DNA from: Treponema pedis
GTDB taxonomy: Bacteria; Spirochaetota; Spirochaetia; Treponematales; Treponemataceae
DNA length: 64,000 bases
Assembly (NCBI RefSeq): GCF_017161325.1
Contig: NZ_CP045670.1
Coordinates: 2,225,367 to 2,289,366, forward strand
Reading direction: 5' to 3'
The translations under genes were made by a program, and so were the position numbers. Positions 9,074-16,796 of this stretch are shown in pieces (within the stretch, counting starts at the first letter, position 1; every line of letters begins with the position of its first letter). Below the pieces are notes generated by a model. The model searched no databases. It worked only from the letters and a program-made list of their open reading frames with translations, and was not told the DNA's origin.

Positions 9074-9078
9074 TAAAA
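8633..9078 (+). repeat. 446-bp direct repeat, copy 2 (HEAT 3' part)
   Basis: Second copy of 6579-7024. The identity continues through ATGATAAAA, the first codons of the 108-residue gene, then stops. Confidence 0.85.
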
Positions 9079-9396
9079 GTTTTTTATTACGATTATGCAC
9101 TTGAGCATGGCATAGATGAACCTCGAATCGTAGATTTACAGACGGCATTACAATGTTTTTACGAATTAACCGACGAGAGTGATAATTTTTTCGGACTTGT
9201 CGATGATGATGACAAGTGTATTCAGTTTATGTATTTGGATACGGACGAGTGGTTAGTTGATATTCCATGTCCTCCCGATTTTGTAAATTGGCAAAAAACA
9301 GCGGATTATGACGAATGTGTCGCCATAATAAAAGAAGTATATAAAAACAATCGTATTATACCTATTAGAGGAATGGTTAAGCAAAAAACGCTTTAA
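9070..9396 (+). CDS. Small acidic protein, putative immunity partner of the HEAT gene
   Basis: 108 residues, not recognised. It starts MIKVFYYDYALEHGIDEPR and contains DTDEWLVDIPCPPDF; acidic, no membrane segment, no signal peptide. It overlaps the HEAT stop by ATGA, indicating coupled translation. The same HEAT-plus-this-gene pairing existed at the other two HEAT loci: only MIK survives after copy 1, and a frameshifted remnant survives after copy 3 (19575-19668). Recurrent co-location suggests one functional cassette. Confidence 0.6.
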   Translation: MIKVFYYDYALEHGIDEPRIVDLQTALQCFYELTDESDNFFGLVDDDDKCIQFMYLDTDEWLVDIPCPPDFVNWQKTADYDECVAIIKEVYKNNRIIPIRGMVKQKTL

Positions 9397-9484
9397 AACT
9401 CACCTCTTGTGGCAAGGATAGTAGCGGCGGCAGAAGCCGTTCCGAAGGAATGAAGCGGACAGCGTAACCGCGGAAAGCCGCCCA

Positions 9485-9560
9485 AAAGTAAAAGCAAAGG
9501 CAAAACTAAGTAAAGTATTGAAATTATGATAAAAAATTCATTATTATAATTATGCCTCTC
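9485..9560 (+). pseudogene. Scrap of the HEAT 3' end and its partner gene
   Basis: The stretch reads …AAAGTATTGAAATTATGATAAAAA and then TTCATTATTATAATTATGC, matching in outline the end of a HEAT gene (KVLKL, stop) and the first codons of the 108-residue partner, both degenerate. It stands just left of the 73-bp palindromic repeat. Confidence 0.5.
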
Positions 9561-9561
9561 G

Positions 9562-9634
9562 CCGGCGCGAGCTTGCAGCTCATGTCCATACTTAAATTTA
9601 TAAAACTAAGGTACGAGCAAGAGGCTCGCTCCGG
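9562..9634 (+). repeat. 73-bp palindromic repeat, copy 1
   Basis: Begins CCGGCGCGAGC and ends GCTCGCTCCGG, termini inverted with one mismatch. The centre (…CTTAAATTTATAAAACTAAG…) is also roughly self-complementary, so the unit could fold into one long imperfect hairpin. A second copy of the same length lies at 18751-18823. It resembles a REP or MITE-type element. Its right end supplies the ribosome-site-like GGAGGGG for the next gene. Confidence 0.75.
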
Positions 9635-9643
9635 AGGGGTAAG

Positions 9644-9985
9644 ATGAAAAAAATGAAGAATGAACTTATATTTAGCGTATCTGGAATGATAGCAGCATAT
9701 CCAATGAAAAGTGATAAAGACGATATGATGGTAATATGTTTTAACTTATTACGCTTTTCTTATGACAATGGACTTTTAAATGTTTGTCCGTTCGATGAGA
9801 ATGATGAGTTGCTTATGGATACGATTATTTATGAAGATGATTTGACTGCATTAGGAAAGCGTATTTTTAATGATTTAATGTATGATTGGCTTAATTATAC
9901 GGATAAAACGGATGGAAAAATTGATAGAAAAAACAATGTAAAAATGCTGGAAAAATATTTTAATAAATTAAACGGCAATATGTAA
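9644..9985 (+). CDS. Hypothetical protein, putative orphan immunity protein
   Basis: 113 residues, not recognised. It starts MKKMKNELIFSVSGMIAAYP; the body is acidic, without membrane segments. GGAGGGG sits 6-12 bases before the ATG, inside the end of the 73-bp repeat. An Rhs tip fragment starts at the very next base after its stop, the same arrangement seen after every immunity gene in this island. That placement is the only basis for calling it immunity-like. Confidence 0.5.
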   Translation: MKKMKNELIFSVSGMIAAYPMKSDKDDMMVICFNLLRFSYDNGLLNVCPFDENDELLMDTIIYEDDLTALGKRIFNDLMYDWLNYTDKTDGKIDRKNNVKMLEKYFNKLNGNM

Positions 9986-10576
9986 CTTGTAAACGGCAAG
10001 TCGTACAGCATAATAACCGACCATATAGGCAGACCGATACAGGCGATAGACGATAACGGCGAACTTGTATGGAGTTGCGATTACGACATATACGGCAGAC
10101 TGAAAAAGCTAAAAGGAGAGCGAACTTTTATACCGTTCAGGCAAGTCGGACAAATAGAAGACGCTGAATTAGAAGGACTTTACTATAACCGGTACAGGTG
10201 GTATAATTCGGAGACAGGTTGTTACATCAGCCAAGACCCGATAGGCTTGGCGGGGAATAACCCTACATTGTACGCTTTCGTAAAAAATGTAAATACGGAA
10301 GTGGATGTGTTTGGGTTGAGAGGTCTTTGGAAGCTGACTACGGAAGGCACAAGTAAAAAACGTACAATAGGGCAACATACTTATTATCAACATAAGTCAA
10401 CAGGATTATGGTGGTCTATAGATACAGCGAAACATGGCGGGTCAGCGTTTAAAGTATTTAAAGAAGGCAAAGGGGGTGTATTAGAATGGTATAGAGATGC
10501 TGACAAATATGGAGATTTCATTAATCCTAACAAAAAACATAAAGGAGCTAAAGGGAAAAAAGTATGTGGGGGGTAA
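9986..10576 (+). CDS. Rhs tip fragment A: Rhs core end plus HGGS-type C-terminal toxin
   Basis: 197 codons in frame without a proper start. The Rhs core end (LVNGKSYSIITDHIGRPIQA through SQDPIGLAGNNPTLYAF) joins at VDVFGL to a toxin-like domain of about 88 residues: GLWWSIDTAKHGGSAFKVFK, then LEWYRDADKYGDFINPNKKH. The HGGSxFK and ADxYGDFI patterns suggest a nuclease-type toxin (Ntox21-like is my best guess, from memory). The paired gene at 10581 is its likely immunity. A diverged copy, frameshifted, is at 14583-15233. The fragment could only be expressed after recombination into a complete rhs. Confidence 0.7.
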   Translation, partial: LVNGKSYSIITDHIGRPIQAIDDNGELVWSCDYDIYGRLKKLKGERTFIPFRQVGQIEDAELEGLYYNRYRWYNSETGCYISQDPIGLAGNNPTLYAFVKNVNTEVDVFGLRGLWKLTTEGTSKKRTIGQHTYYQHKSTGLWWSIDTAKHGGSAFKVFKEGKGGVLEWYRDADKYGDFINPNKKHKGAKGKKVCGG

Positions 10577-10580
10577 TGAT

Positions 10581-10988
10581 ATGATTGATAATATAAAAGA
10601 TTATATTAAATTGGCAGACAGTTCCGTTATAGAAGATAATAATAAAACAAAAACCGAAGAATTATCTTCTGAACTGATATTTGAAATAATACATAACTAT
10701 CCTGAAAGAAAATCATGGCTTATTCATAATAAGCACATTCCGGTTGAAATATTAAAATTACTAAGCAAAGATGAAGATACAGATGTACGATTCACTATCG
10801 CAATGAAAAATAGAAATGACAGAGATACATTTGAAATCTTAATGAAAGATACAGATTATTCAGTTAGAATGGCTGTTGTAAGAAATAAAAAACTTCCTAT
10901 TGATTTGTTAGAAAAAATGACAATGGATAATGAATCTGAAATATCTGATGAAGCAATGAGAATTTTAAAGATAAGAAAAATTATTTAA
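10581..10988 (+). CDS. HEAT-like immunity protein for toxin A (copy 1)
   Basis: 135 residues from the ATG at 10581, chosen because a run of six G lies 8 bases upstream; an earlier in-frame ATG at 10497 only reads through toxin sequence. Helical repeats: HIPVEILKLLSKDEDTDVRF and LMKDTDYSVRMAVVRNKKLP. Its near-twin at 15330 differs at nine residues by my count, and both follow the same toxin, strongly indicating a toxin-immunity pair. Confidence 0.7.
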   Translation: MIDNIKDYIKLADSSVIEDNNKTKTEELSSELIFEIIHNYPERKSWLIHNKHIPVEILKLLSKDEDTDVRFTIAMKNRNDRDTFEILMKDTDYSVRMAVVRNKKLPIDLLEKMTMDNESEISDEAMRILKIRKII

Positions 10989-10992
10989 AGTA

Positions 10993-11606
10993 TGTATTAT
11001 CTCCGACCATTTAGGAACACCTTTACAGGCAATAGACAGCGAAAGAAAACTATTTGGGAACGAGAACTTGATATTTACGGCAGAATCCGTAAAGAAGAAG
11101 GCGAAAAAGGTTTCTGCAATATGCTTTATCAAGATCAATACCTTGATACTGAAACCGAATTGGTATATAATTACAAGCGTTATTACAGTCAAGAGACAGG
11201 TTGTTACATCAGCCAAGACCCGATAGGCTTGGCGGGGAATAACCCTACATTGTACGCTTTCGTAAAAAATGTAAATACGGAAGTGGATGTGTTTGGGTTG
11301 GATTGTACGATTGATGATAAAAAATTACAAAAAAAATATAAGCATGCAAATGATTTTGGAATTTCTGGTCCTTATAATAAGCAAAATGCAGCTGCCTTCA
11401 AAGAAGCGATTTTGTTACACGTAAATGACCCAGACGTAATAAGAATATCTGGTACTTATAGAGGAGAGCCTGTAACTCACTATTATAATGCAAATAATGG
11501 TTTGAATGTCATTGTTGATTCTAATGACAATTTTGTTAGTGGCTGGAAATTAAGTCCAGCACAAGAAATGCACATAACAACATCTGGTAATTTAGGAGGA
11601 GGATAA
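10993..11606 (+). CDS. Rhs tip fragment B: colicin D-like tRNase domain
   Basis: The Rhs core piece begins IISDHLGTPLQAIDSE and shifts frame by a small indel at about 11040-11055; the open frame then runs from TIWERELDIYG through SQDPIGLAG and VDVFGL to the stop. The C-terminal 96 residues (KKLQKKYKHANDFG, then GTYRGEPVTHYYN and VSGWKLSPAQ) match the colicin D catalytic domain family, which cleaves the anticodon loop of tRNA-Arg. The KH pair in KYKHANDFG is the likely active-site region. Followed immediately by a matching immunity gene. The domain assignment is good; expression is doubtful. Confidence 0.75.
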
Positions 11607-11882
11607 ATGAGTGTAGATAAATATATCAAGCTGATTACAAAGTTTATCGACAATGCTATTGACGCAAAAGAATTTGAACAGTCTTTTCTTGAAATGTTTA
11701 AAACGGAACAAGAAAAAATATCGGAAAAAGATTATCTTGTATTAGATTCTTTATTTGGAGATGTTGATATGTTTTGCTTTGACAGTGAATTGTTTGAAGA
11801 AGGAGATTTAACGGAATCGGACTTGCGTAAATCGGCCGAACAAACTCTTGAAAGATTGATAAACAATAAAGATAAAAAATGA
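11607..11882 (+). CDS. Colicin D-type immunity protein
   Basis: 91 residues, acidic. MSVDKYIKLITKFIDNAIDA then FEQSFLEMFKTE and LDSLFGDVDMFCFDSEL follow the pattern of the bacterial self-protective colicin-like immunity family. It starts right after the toxin stop with GGAGGA upstream. The acidic surface suits binding to a basic tRNase. The next gene overlaps its stop by ATGA. Confidence 0.75.
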   Translation: MSVDKYIKLITKFIDNAIDAKEFEQSFLEMFKTEQEKISEKDYLVLDSLFGDVDMFCFDSELFEEGDLTESDLRKSAEQTLERLINNKDKK

Positions 11883-12352
11883 ATTTATTTAAAGACAGAA
11901 AATTACTCTATGAAGGTAGAGAATCTCAACTTTCCGAAGAAGAAATAAGACAATTATTAGGAATTAATTGTGATAAAATTGATAGTTTTATTCAATTATA
12001 CCTAATATATGATGGCATTTTTTTTCCTAAGCAAGCAATGATGTTTAGACATACGTTTTATACTATCACAAAAGGAGATTGGGATAAAATAGAAATAGGT
12101 TTTTTCTTAAAATTTGATGATATAATTAAGACGAGAAAGCTCCAAATAGAAAATAATACCGGGTTAGATTATTTTACCCAAACTCATATTCCTTTTGCTG
12201 ATGATGGATTCGGTAATGATATTTGGATAGAAATATCAACAGGAGTAATTAAAGTTTTTTATCATGAGTATTCAATTGAAGAAGGATTGATAACAGTAGC
12301 TCCTAATTTTGATGATTTTTGTTCTTCATTAGAAAATTGGACACTTAAATAA
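11879..12352 (+). CDS. SUKH (SMI1/KNR4) family immunity protein
   Basis: 157 residues. LSEEEIRQLLGINCDKIDSF, then a Y-L-I-Y-D-G turn, and C-terminally IPFADDGFGNDIWIEISTG and APNFDDFCSSLENW: the SUKH superfamily layout, used widely as toxin immunity. ATGA overlap with the colicin D immunity gene, so the two form a small immunity operon. Its own target toxin is not in the window. Confidence 0.75.
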   Translation: MNLFKDRKLLYEGRESQLSEEEIRQLLGINCDKIDSFIQLYLIYDGIFFPKQAMMFRHTFYTITKGDWDKIEIGFFLKFDDIIKTRKLQIENNTGLDYFTQTHIPFADDGFGNDIWIEISTGVIKVFYHEYSIEEGLITVAPNFDDFCSSLENWTLK

Positions 12353-12402
12353 TATACACATTAATATGATAATAACATAATAATTGTTCGTAACATTTTA
12401 AC

Positions 12403-13092
12403 ATAATTAGCGACCACTTAGGTACACCGATTTTAGCTGCCGACGAGCAAGGCAATAAAGTTTGGGAGCGGACGTTAGATATTTACGGAAGAGTCCGTAA
12501 AGAAGAAGGAGAAAAAGGCTTCTGCAATATGCTTTATCAAGGGTAATATCTTGATACTGAAACCGAATTAGTATATAATTATAAGCGTTATTACAGTCAG
12601 GAAACAGGAGCTTATATATCACAAGACCCGATAGGATTGGCGGGTGGTAATCCTACTATTTATGGGTATGTGAAAGACCCGAACAGTTGGATTGATGTGT
12701 TTGGGCTAGCCTGTTCAAGTACTCAAATGTCTAATAACAGAAAAAATGGTAAAAAAGCAGAAAACTTTATTCACGATAGGTTATTAAATAATCCTGATGT
12801 AGAAATAATAGGAAGAAATGTTACTGTATTTTTTGACAAAGCAGATGGAGGAGGTGTTCGCTATATAGATATATTGGCAAGAAATAAAAAAACAGGTAAA
12901 ATTATTAACGTAGAAGTCAAAAGTGGAAAAGCTAAAAGAAGTGAAAAACAAATAAATAAAGACACTCTTATAAATCAAGGTAAGGGAATTTTTGGAGAAA
13001 ATGGATTTATAAATAAAAATGATCCTTTAATTGGACAAAAAACTAATAATACAACAACAAGTGTAACTCAAGTGGAACTATGGAAACTATAA
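12403..13092 (+). pseudogene. Rhs tip fragment C: restriction-endonuclease-like toxin, in-frame stop in the core
   Basis: The core piece IISDHLGTPILAADEQGNKV reads in frame to a TAA at 12544-12546, exactly where the other fragments have CAA (Gln of GQYLD). Reading then continues open through SQDPIGLAGG and VDVFGL to 13092. The C-terminal 125 residues contain YIDILARNKKTGKIINVEVK, a D…ExK arrangement typical of PD-(D/E)XK nucleases, followed by SGKAKRSEKQINKDT. The end overlaps the next gene by 13 bases. Intact toxin domain, broken linker. Confidence 0.7.
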
Positions 13093-13724
13093 TCAATAAA
13101 ATTAAAAGTATATTAGATGATAAAATGCTAAAAGCAGAATTACACTTTGATAATATGTATACTGCTTATATTGGTACATTAAAAAAAGAAGCTCAACTTT
13201 CTTATGGTTATTTTTTTGATTTGAGAAAAAAGAACAGACAAGATTATTATTTATTAGATATTTCTTTATCAATACTTCAAAAAGAAATAGCTCATATAAG
13301 TAATCAAGTAAAAGTAAAATCTATAGAAAAACGTAATATTCCTGATCAATTAAAAAAAAGACTCCTTAAAAGTATCAAAAAAAGTGCTCCCATAATAGGA
13401 GGTGTTTATAATTGGAGAGAGCTTGACACCGTTTTTCAAACCACAAAGGTACAAAACTGTTACATCAATGATAGTTCAGAAATAGAAGGTTATAAAGATG
13501 AACTTATTACTCTTTTTGAAAATGGACAAAAGTGGGTACAAAAAGTAAATGATTGGAACTTTTTAGTTCAATGGAATATAAAAAATAATAATGCTCTACA
13601 AGCTTTATGTATTTTGAAGTACTTAAATAGAAAAGAAGATTTTAAACACTTAAAAGATGAGTCTATCCTTAAATATAAAGTATTGAACTTACCTATTGAT
13701 GAATTAGAAAATATAGAATGGTAA
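13080..13724 (+). CDS. Putative immunity protein for toxin C
   Basis: 214 residues, not recognised. METIINKIKSILDDKMLKAE, soluble, Lys-rich, with GGVYNWRELDTVF in the middle. The ATG lies 13 bases inside the toxin frame, a tight overlap that argues for co-transfer with that toxin. Base composition is more A/T-rich than the flanking housekeeping genes. Confidence 0.6.
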   Translation: METIINKIKSILDDKMLKAELHFDNMYTAYIGTLKKEAQLSYGYFFDLRKKNRQDYYLLDISLSILQKEIAHISNQVKVKSIEKRNIPDQLKKRLLKSIKKSAPIIGGVYNWRELDTVFQTTKVQNCYINDSSEIEGYKDELITLFENGQKWVQKVNDWNFLVQWNIKNNNALQALCILKYLNRKEDFKHLKDESILKYKVLNLPIDELENIEW

Positions 13725-13795
13725 TGGGTAATACATCAGATGTGTTGTTCAAATCATAACTACAACATTCTCATTAGGTGATGATATAAGACCTT

Positions 13796-14299
13796 TTGTG
13801 CCTTCCGTTTCAAGGGCAGTACTATGATTTTGAGGTAGATTTATGTTATAATAGACACAGATATTATGATTGTAACACAGGTAGTTACATAAGCCAAGAC
13901 CCGATTTCTATTGCAGGTGGGTTGAACTTATATAGTTATGTCCATGATAGTAATTTTTGGGTTGATATATTTGGGTTAAATGGAAACCCAACATTACCCT
14001 CAACTGAAATTGTTAATGAGAATGGGATAATAATAGAGCATTATTATCCCAATGACCATACACCTCCACATGTGCATGTTTATGAACAGGGAAAGAAAAA
14101 TAGAGCGACAAAAATAGGAGAAAATGGCAAACCATTAAAAAATGAAAGAAACTTAACTGCGAAAGAAGCAAAAGTCGTTAGTAATAATAAGAGTAAAATT
14201 AGGAAGTCTATAAGAAAAATAAGAAAATGGCTTGGTGTACAGATACATGGTTCTGCATACACCCAAAATAAACTAAGAAGGACATCATGTAAAAGTTAA
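13796..14299 (+). CDS. Rhs tip fragment D: C-terminal domain with PPHVHV motif
   Basis: Shortest core: begins LPFQGQYYDFEVDLCYNRHR and reads SQDPISIAGGLNLYSYV to VDIFGL. The C-terminal 105 residues include EHYYPNDHTPPHVHVYEQGK and IGENGKPLKNERNLT, a DUF4160-like His-rich motif also seen at the ends of other Rhs proteins (from memory). Activity unknown; the paired gene at 14304 supports a toxin role. No usable start codon precedes it. Confidence 0.6.
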   Translation: MCLPFQGQYYDFEVDLCYNRHRYYDCNTGSYISQDPISIAGGLNLYSYVHDSNFWVDIFGLNGNPTLPSTEIVNENGIIIEHYYPNDHTPPHVHVYEQGKKNRATKIGENGKPLKNERNLTAKEAKVVSNNKSKIRKSIRKIRKWLGVQIHGSAYTQNKLRRTSCKS

Positions 14300-14303
14300 T
14301 AAT

Positions 14304-14570
14304 ATGGATTATATATGGATATTTAAAGGCAGCGGGAAAACGGAGTTTCCAAGTGCTGTATTTAGCAAAAAAAGTGATGCTATAAAATGGATTTCAGAAA
14401 AAGAACTAACAGGAGTATTGACAAAATATCCTATTGATATTCCTTTATTTGAATGGGCTATAGAAAATGAATATTTTACTCCTAAAAATGAGTTGCAAAA
14501 AAATGCAAAAGTGATTGAAAATTTTAACTCTGCATATTTAGAACATTATCATTTTGAGAAAGGGAAGTAA
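14304..14570 (+). CDS. Small putative immunity protein (DUF7710-like)
   Basis: 88 residues starting four bases after tip D. IWIFKGSGKTEFPSAVFSKK, then GVLTKYPIDIPLFEWAIENE and EHYHFEKG: pattern recalled for the DUF7710 family, small proteins found beside polymorphic toxins. Biochemical role unknown. Confidence 0.6.
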   Translation: MDYIWIFKGSGKTEFPSAVFSKKSDAIKWISEKELTGVLTKYPIDIPLFEWAIENEYFTPKNELQKNAKVIENFNSAYLEHYHFEKGK

Positions 14571-14582
14571 GTAAGATAATAT

Positions 14583-15233
14583 GACCCTTTCGGCAGGCGA
14601 ATAAGCAAAAGCTACGGCAACCGCGAATTTTTGTACATTTGGGATAAAAATGTACTTTTGCATGAGATAAAAAAGGAGGGCAAACAGGAAGACGAAATAA
14701 CGACGTGGGTATTTCAAGGATTTACACCTGTCGCTAAGATACAGGGCGATAAATCTTACAGCATAATATCAGACCATTTAGGCACACCTTTACAAGCCAT
14801 AGATACACAAGGCAATAAAGTTTGGGAGCGAGAACTTGATATTTACGGAAAAGTTAGAAAAGAAACCGAAGAAACCGCTAACTTTGTACCGATGCTTTAT
14901 CAAGGTCAATACCTTGATAACGAAACTGAATTAGCATATAATAGATTTAGATATTACGATTGTAATACAGGGACTTATATTTCACAAGACCCAATTTCTA
15001 TTGCGGGTGGGCTAAATGTATATGCTTATGTTCACGATCCGAACAGTTGGGTCGATGTATTAGGGTTGAGAGGGCTTTGGAAGCTGACTACTGAAGGTAC
15101 AAGTAAAAAACGCACAATAGGGCAACATACTTATTATCAACATAAGTCAACAGGATTATGGTGGTCTATAGATACAGCGAAACATGGCGGATCAGCATTT
15201 AAAGTATTTAAAGAAGGCAAAGGGGGGTATTAG
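14583..15233 (+). pseudogene. Rhs tip fragment E: second copy of toxin A, frameshifted
   Basis: The core starts FGRRISKSYGNREFLYIWDK and reads in frame through SQDPISIAGG and VDVLGL into the same toxin as fragment A. A one-base loss in the G run near 15222-15228 changes GGxLEW to GGY-stop, removing the ADxYGDFI half; the remaining bases to about 15323 still match fragment A out of frame. The toxin is probably dead while its immunity gene is intact. Confidence 0.75.
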
Positions 15234-15329
15234 AATGGTATAGAGATGCTGGCGAATATGGAGACTTCATTGATCCTAACAAAAAACATAAGGGAACTAA
15301 AGGGAAAAAAGTATGTGGGGGATAATGAT

Positions 15330-15737
15330 ATGATTGATAATATAAAAGATTATATTAAATTGGCTGACAGTTCTTTTATGGAAGATAATAATAAAACAAA
15401 AACCGAAGAATTGTCTCCTGAACTGATATCTGAAATAATACATAACTATCCTGAAAGAAAATCATGGCTTATTCATAACAAACACATTCCTGTTGAAATA
15501 TTAAAATTACTTAGTAAAGATAAAGATACAGATGTGCGATTCACTATTGCAATGAAAAATAAAAATGACAGAGATACATTTGAAATCTTAATGAAAGATA
15601 CGGATTATTCGGTTAGAATGGCTGTTGTGAGAAATAAAAAACTTCCTATTGATTTGTTAGAAAAAATGACAATGGATAATGAACCTGAAATATCTGAGGA
15701 AGCAATAAGGATTTTAAAAATAAGAAAAATCATTTAA
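15330..15737 (+). CDS. HEAT-like immunity protein for toxin A (copy 2)
   Basis: 135 residues; near-twin of 10581-10988 (Ser-Phe-Met for Ser-Val-Ile near residue 15, and a handful of other changes). GGGGGA lies about 8 bases upstream. The frame has no lesions, so it could still work as a protective orphan. The next Rhs fragment starts two bases after its stop. Confidence 0.7.
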   Translation: MIDNIKDYIKLADSSFMEDNNKTKTEELSPELISEIIHNYPERKSWLIHNKHIPVEILKLLSKDKDTDVRFTIAMKNKNDRDTFEILMKDTDYSVRMAVVRNKKLPIDLLEKMTMDNEPEISEEAIRILKIRKII

Positions 15738-15739
15738 AA

Positions 15740-16315
15740 TATAGCATTATCTCCGATCATATAGGCAAACCTATACAGGCGATAGACGATAACGGCGAAC
15801 TTGTATGGAGTTGCGATTACGACATATACGGCAGACTGAAAAAGCTAAAAGGAGAGCGAACTTTCATACCGTTCAGGCAAGTCGGACAGATAGAAGACGC
15901 TGAATTAGAGGGACTTTACTATAACCGGTACAGGTGGTATAATTCGGAGACAGGCTGTTACATAAGCCAAGACCCGATAGGATTGGCGGGTGGAAATCCT
16001 ACGATTTACGGGTATGTGAAAGACCCGAATATACAGATTGACCCTTTAGGACTAATGTCCAAAAAGGGAAATGATGCTATAAAACAAAAAGCTCCTATAG
16101 ACTTTGGGAATGGGTATAGAGGAAGAAAAGATAGCTTTAATTATAAAGGAGAATCTGATTTTGAAATACATATTTATAAAATAAAAGGAAACTCATTAGT
16201 AGAAGTTGGGGTAATAGATTCTGCTGTAAATTGGATTAACAAACATGGTCATACTTCTTCACCGGAATTACCTGCAGCAGTTATGAAAAAGGTGAAAAAA
16301 CTATGTAATAAATGA
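15740..16315 (+). CDS. Rhs tip fragment F: unrecognised C-terminal domain
   Basis: 191 codons in frame from YSIISDHIGKPIQA; core end SQDPIGLAGGNPTIYGYV, then IDPLGL. The last 85 residues (KAPIDFGNGYRGRKDSFNYK, then EIHIYKIKG and INKHGHTSSPELP) match no toxin family I know. The core DNA is nearly identical to fragments A and G. The stop overlaps the next ATG (ATGA), the same coupling seen for immunity pairs here. Confidence 0.6.
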   Translation, partial: YSIISDHIGKPIQAIDDNGELVWSCDYDIYGRLKKLKGERTFIPFRQVGQIEDAELEGLYYNRYRWYNSETGCYISQDPIGLAGGNPTIYGYVKDPNIQIDPLGLMSKKGNDAIKQKAPIDFGNGYRGRKDSFNYKGESDFEIHIYKIKGNSLVEVGVIDSAVNWINKHGHTSSPELPAAVMKKVKKLCNK

Positions 16316-16752
16316 TTATGGCAAAGATAAAAAAGAAAAAGAATATATGGTATTTTGACGATTATTTTGAATTTCTTCATAAAAAAGAAAAAGAAATACC
16401 AGAATCGATAAAACATTTTGTATTGGATTCTAAAAGATATTTATTTAACACACAAGAAACTCTTCACGATGCTGTTTTGACCGAATTTAAATTTAATATA
16501 TCAAAGAATAAAGATAAACTGCTTATAAGTTTTTTATCTCCTTACCGAGACAGGTGTTATAAATTTATGTTTAAGAATATTATAAATATCAGCTTTAAAA
16601 CAGATGACAAAACATTTAAAAATAATGATCTGATTATTCATCAATTTTTATTTAAATCAAAAGAAATATATACATATGAATTTGTTTTTGCAAATGGTCA
16701 AAAAGTAACTATAGATTTCAAGCAGCTTCAAATTATTGAAATAATGAGGTGA
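16312..16752 (+). CDS. Putative immunity protein for fragment F
   Basis: 146 residues, not recognised. A basic N-terminus (MIMAKIKKKKNIWYFDDYFE) is followed by HDAVLTEFKFN and an aromatic beta-rich C-terminal part ending KVTIDFKQLQIIEIMR. Overlaps the toxin stop by ATGA. Role inferred from position alone. Confidence 0.55.
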   Translation: MIMAKIKKKKNIWYFDDYFEFLHKKEKEIPESIKHFVLDSKRYLFNTQETLHDAVLTEFKFNISKNKDKLLISFLSPYRDRCYKFMFKNIINISFKTDDKTFKNNDLIIHQFLFKSKEIYTYEFVFANGQKVTIDFKQLQIIEIMR

Positions 16753-16796
16753 TGTATAAAAGAAGAAATATTATTGAGCAAGTTGTGTAACGGATA

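Noticed and set aside
10497-10580. Upstream ATG for the immunity gene at 10581 (and the parallel one at 15246)
   Set aside because: It would translate the toxin's 3' end in another frame; a G-rich ribosome site precedes the later ATG in both copies.
10992-11040. Start of an independent gene at MYYLRPFRN
   Set aside because: The residues are out-of-frame Rhs core (IISDHLGTPLQAID in the neighbouring frame); the real reading is a frameshifted fragment.
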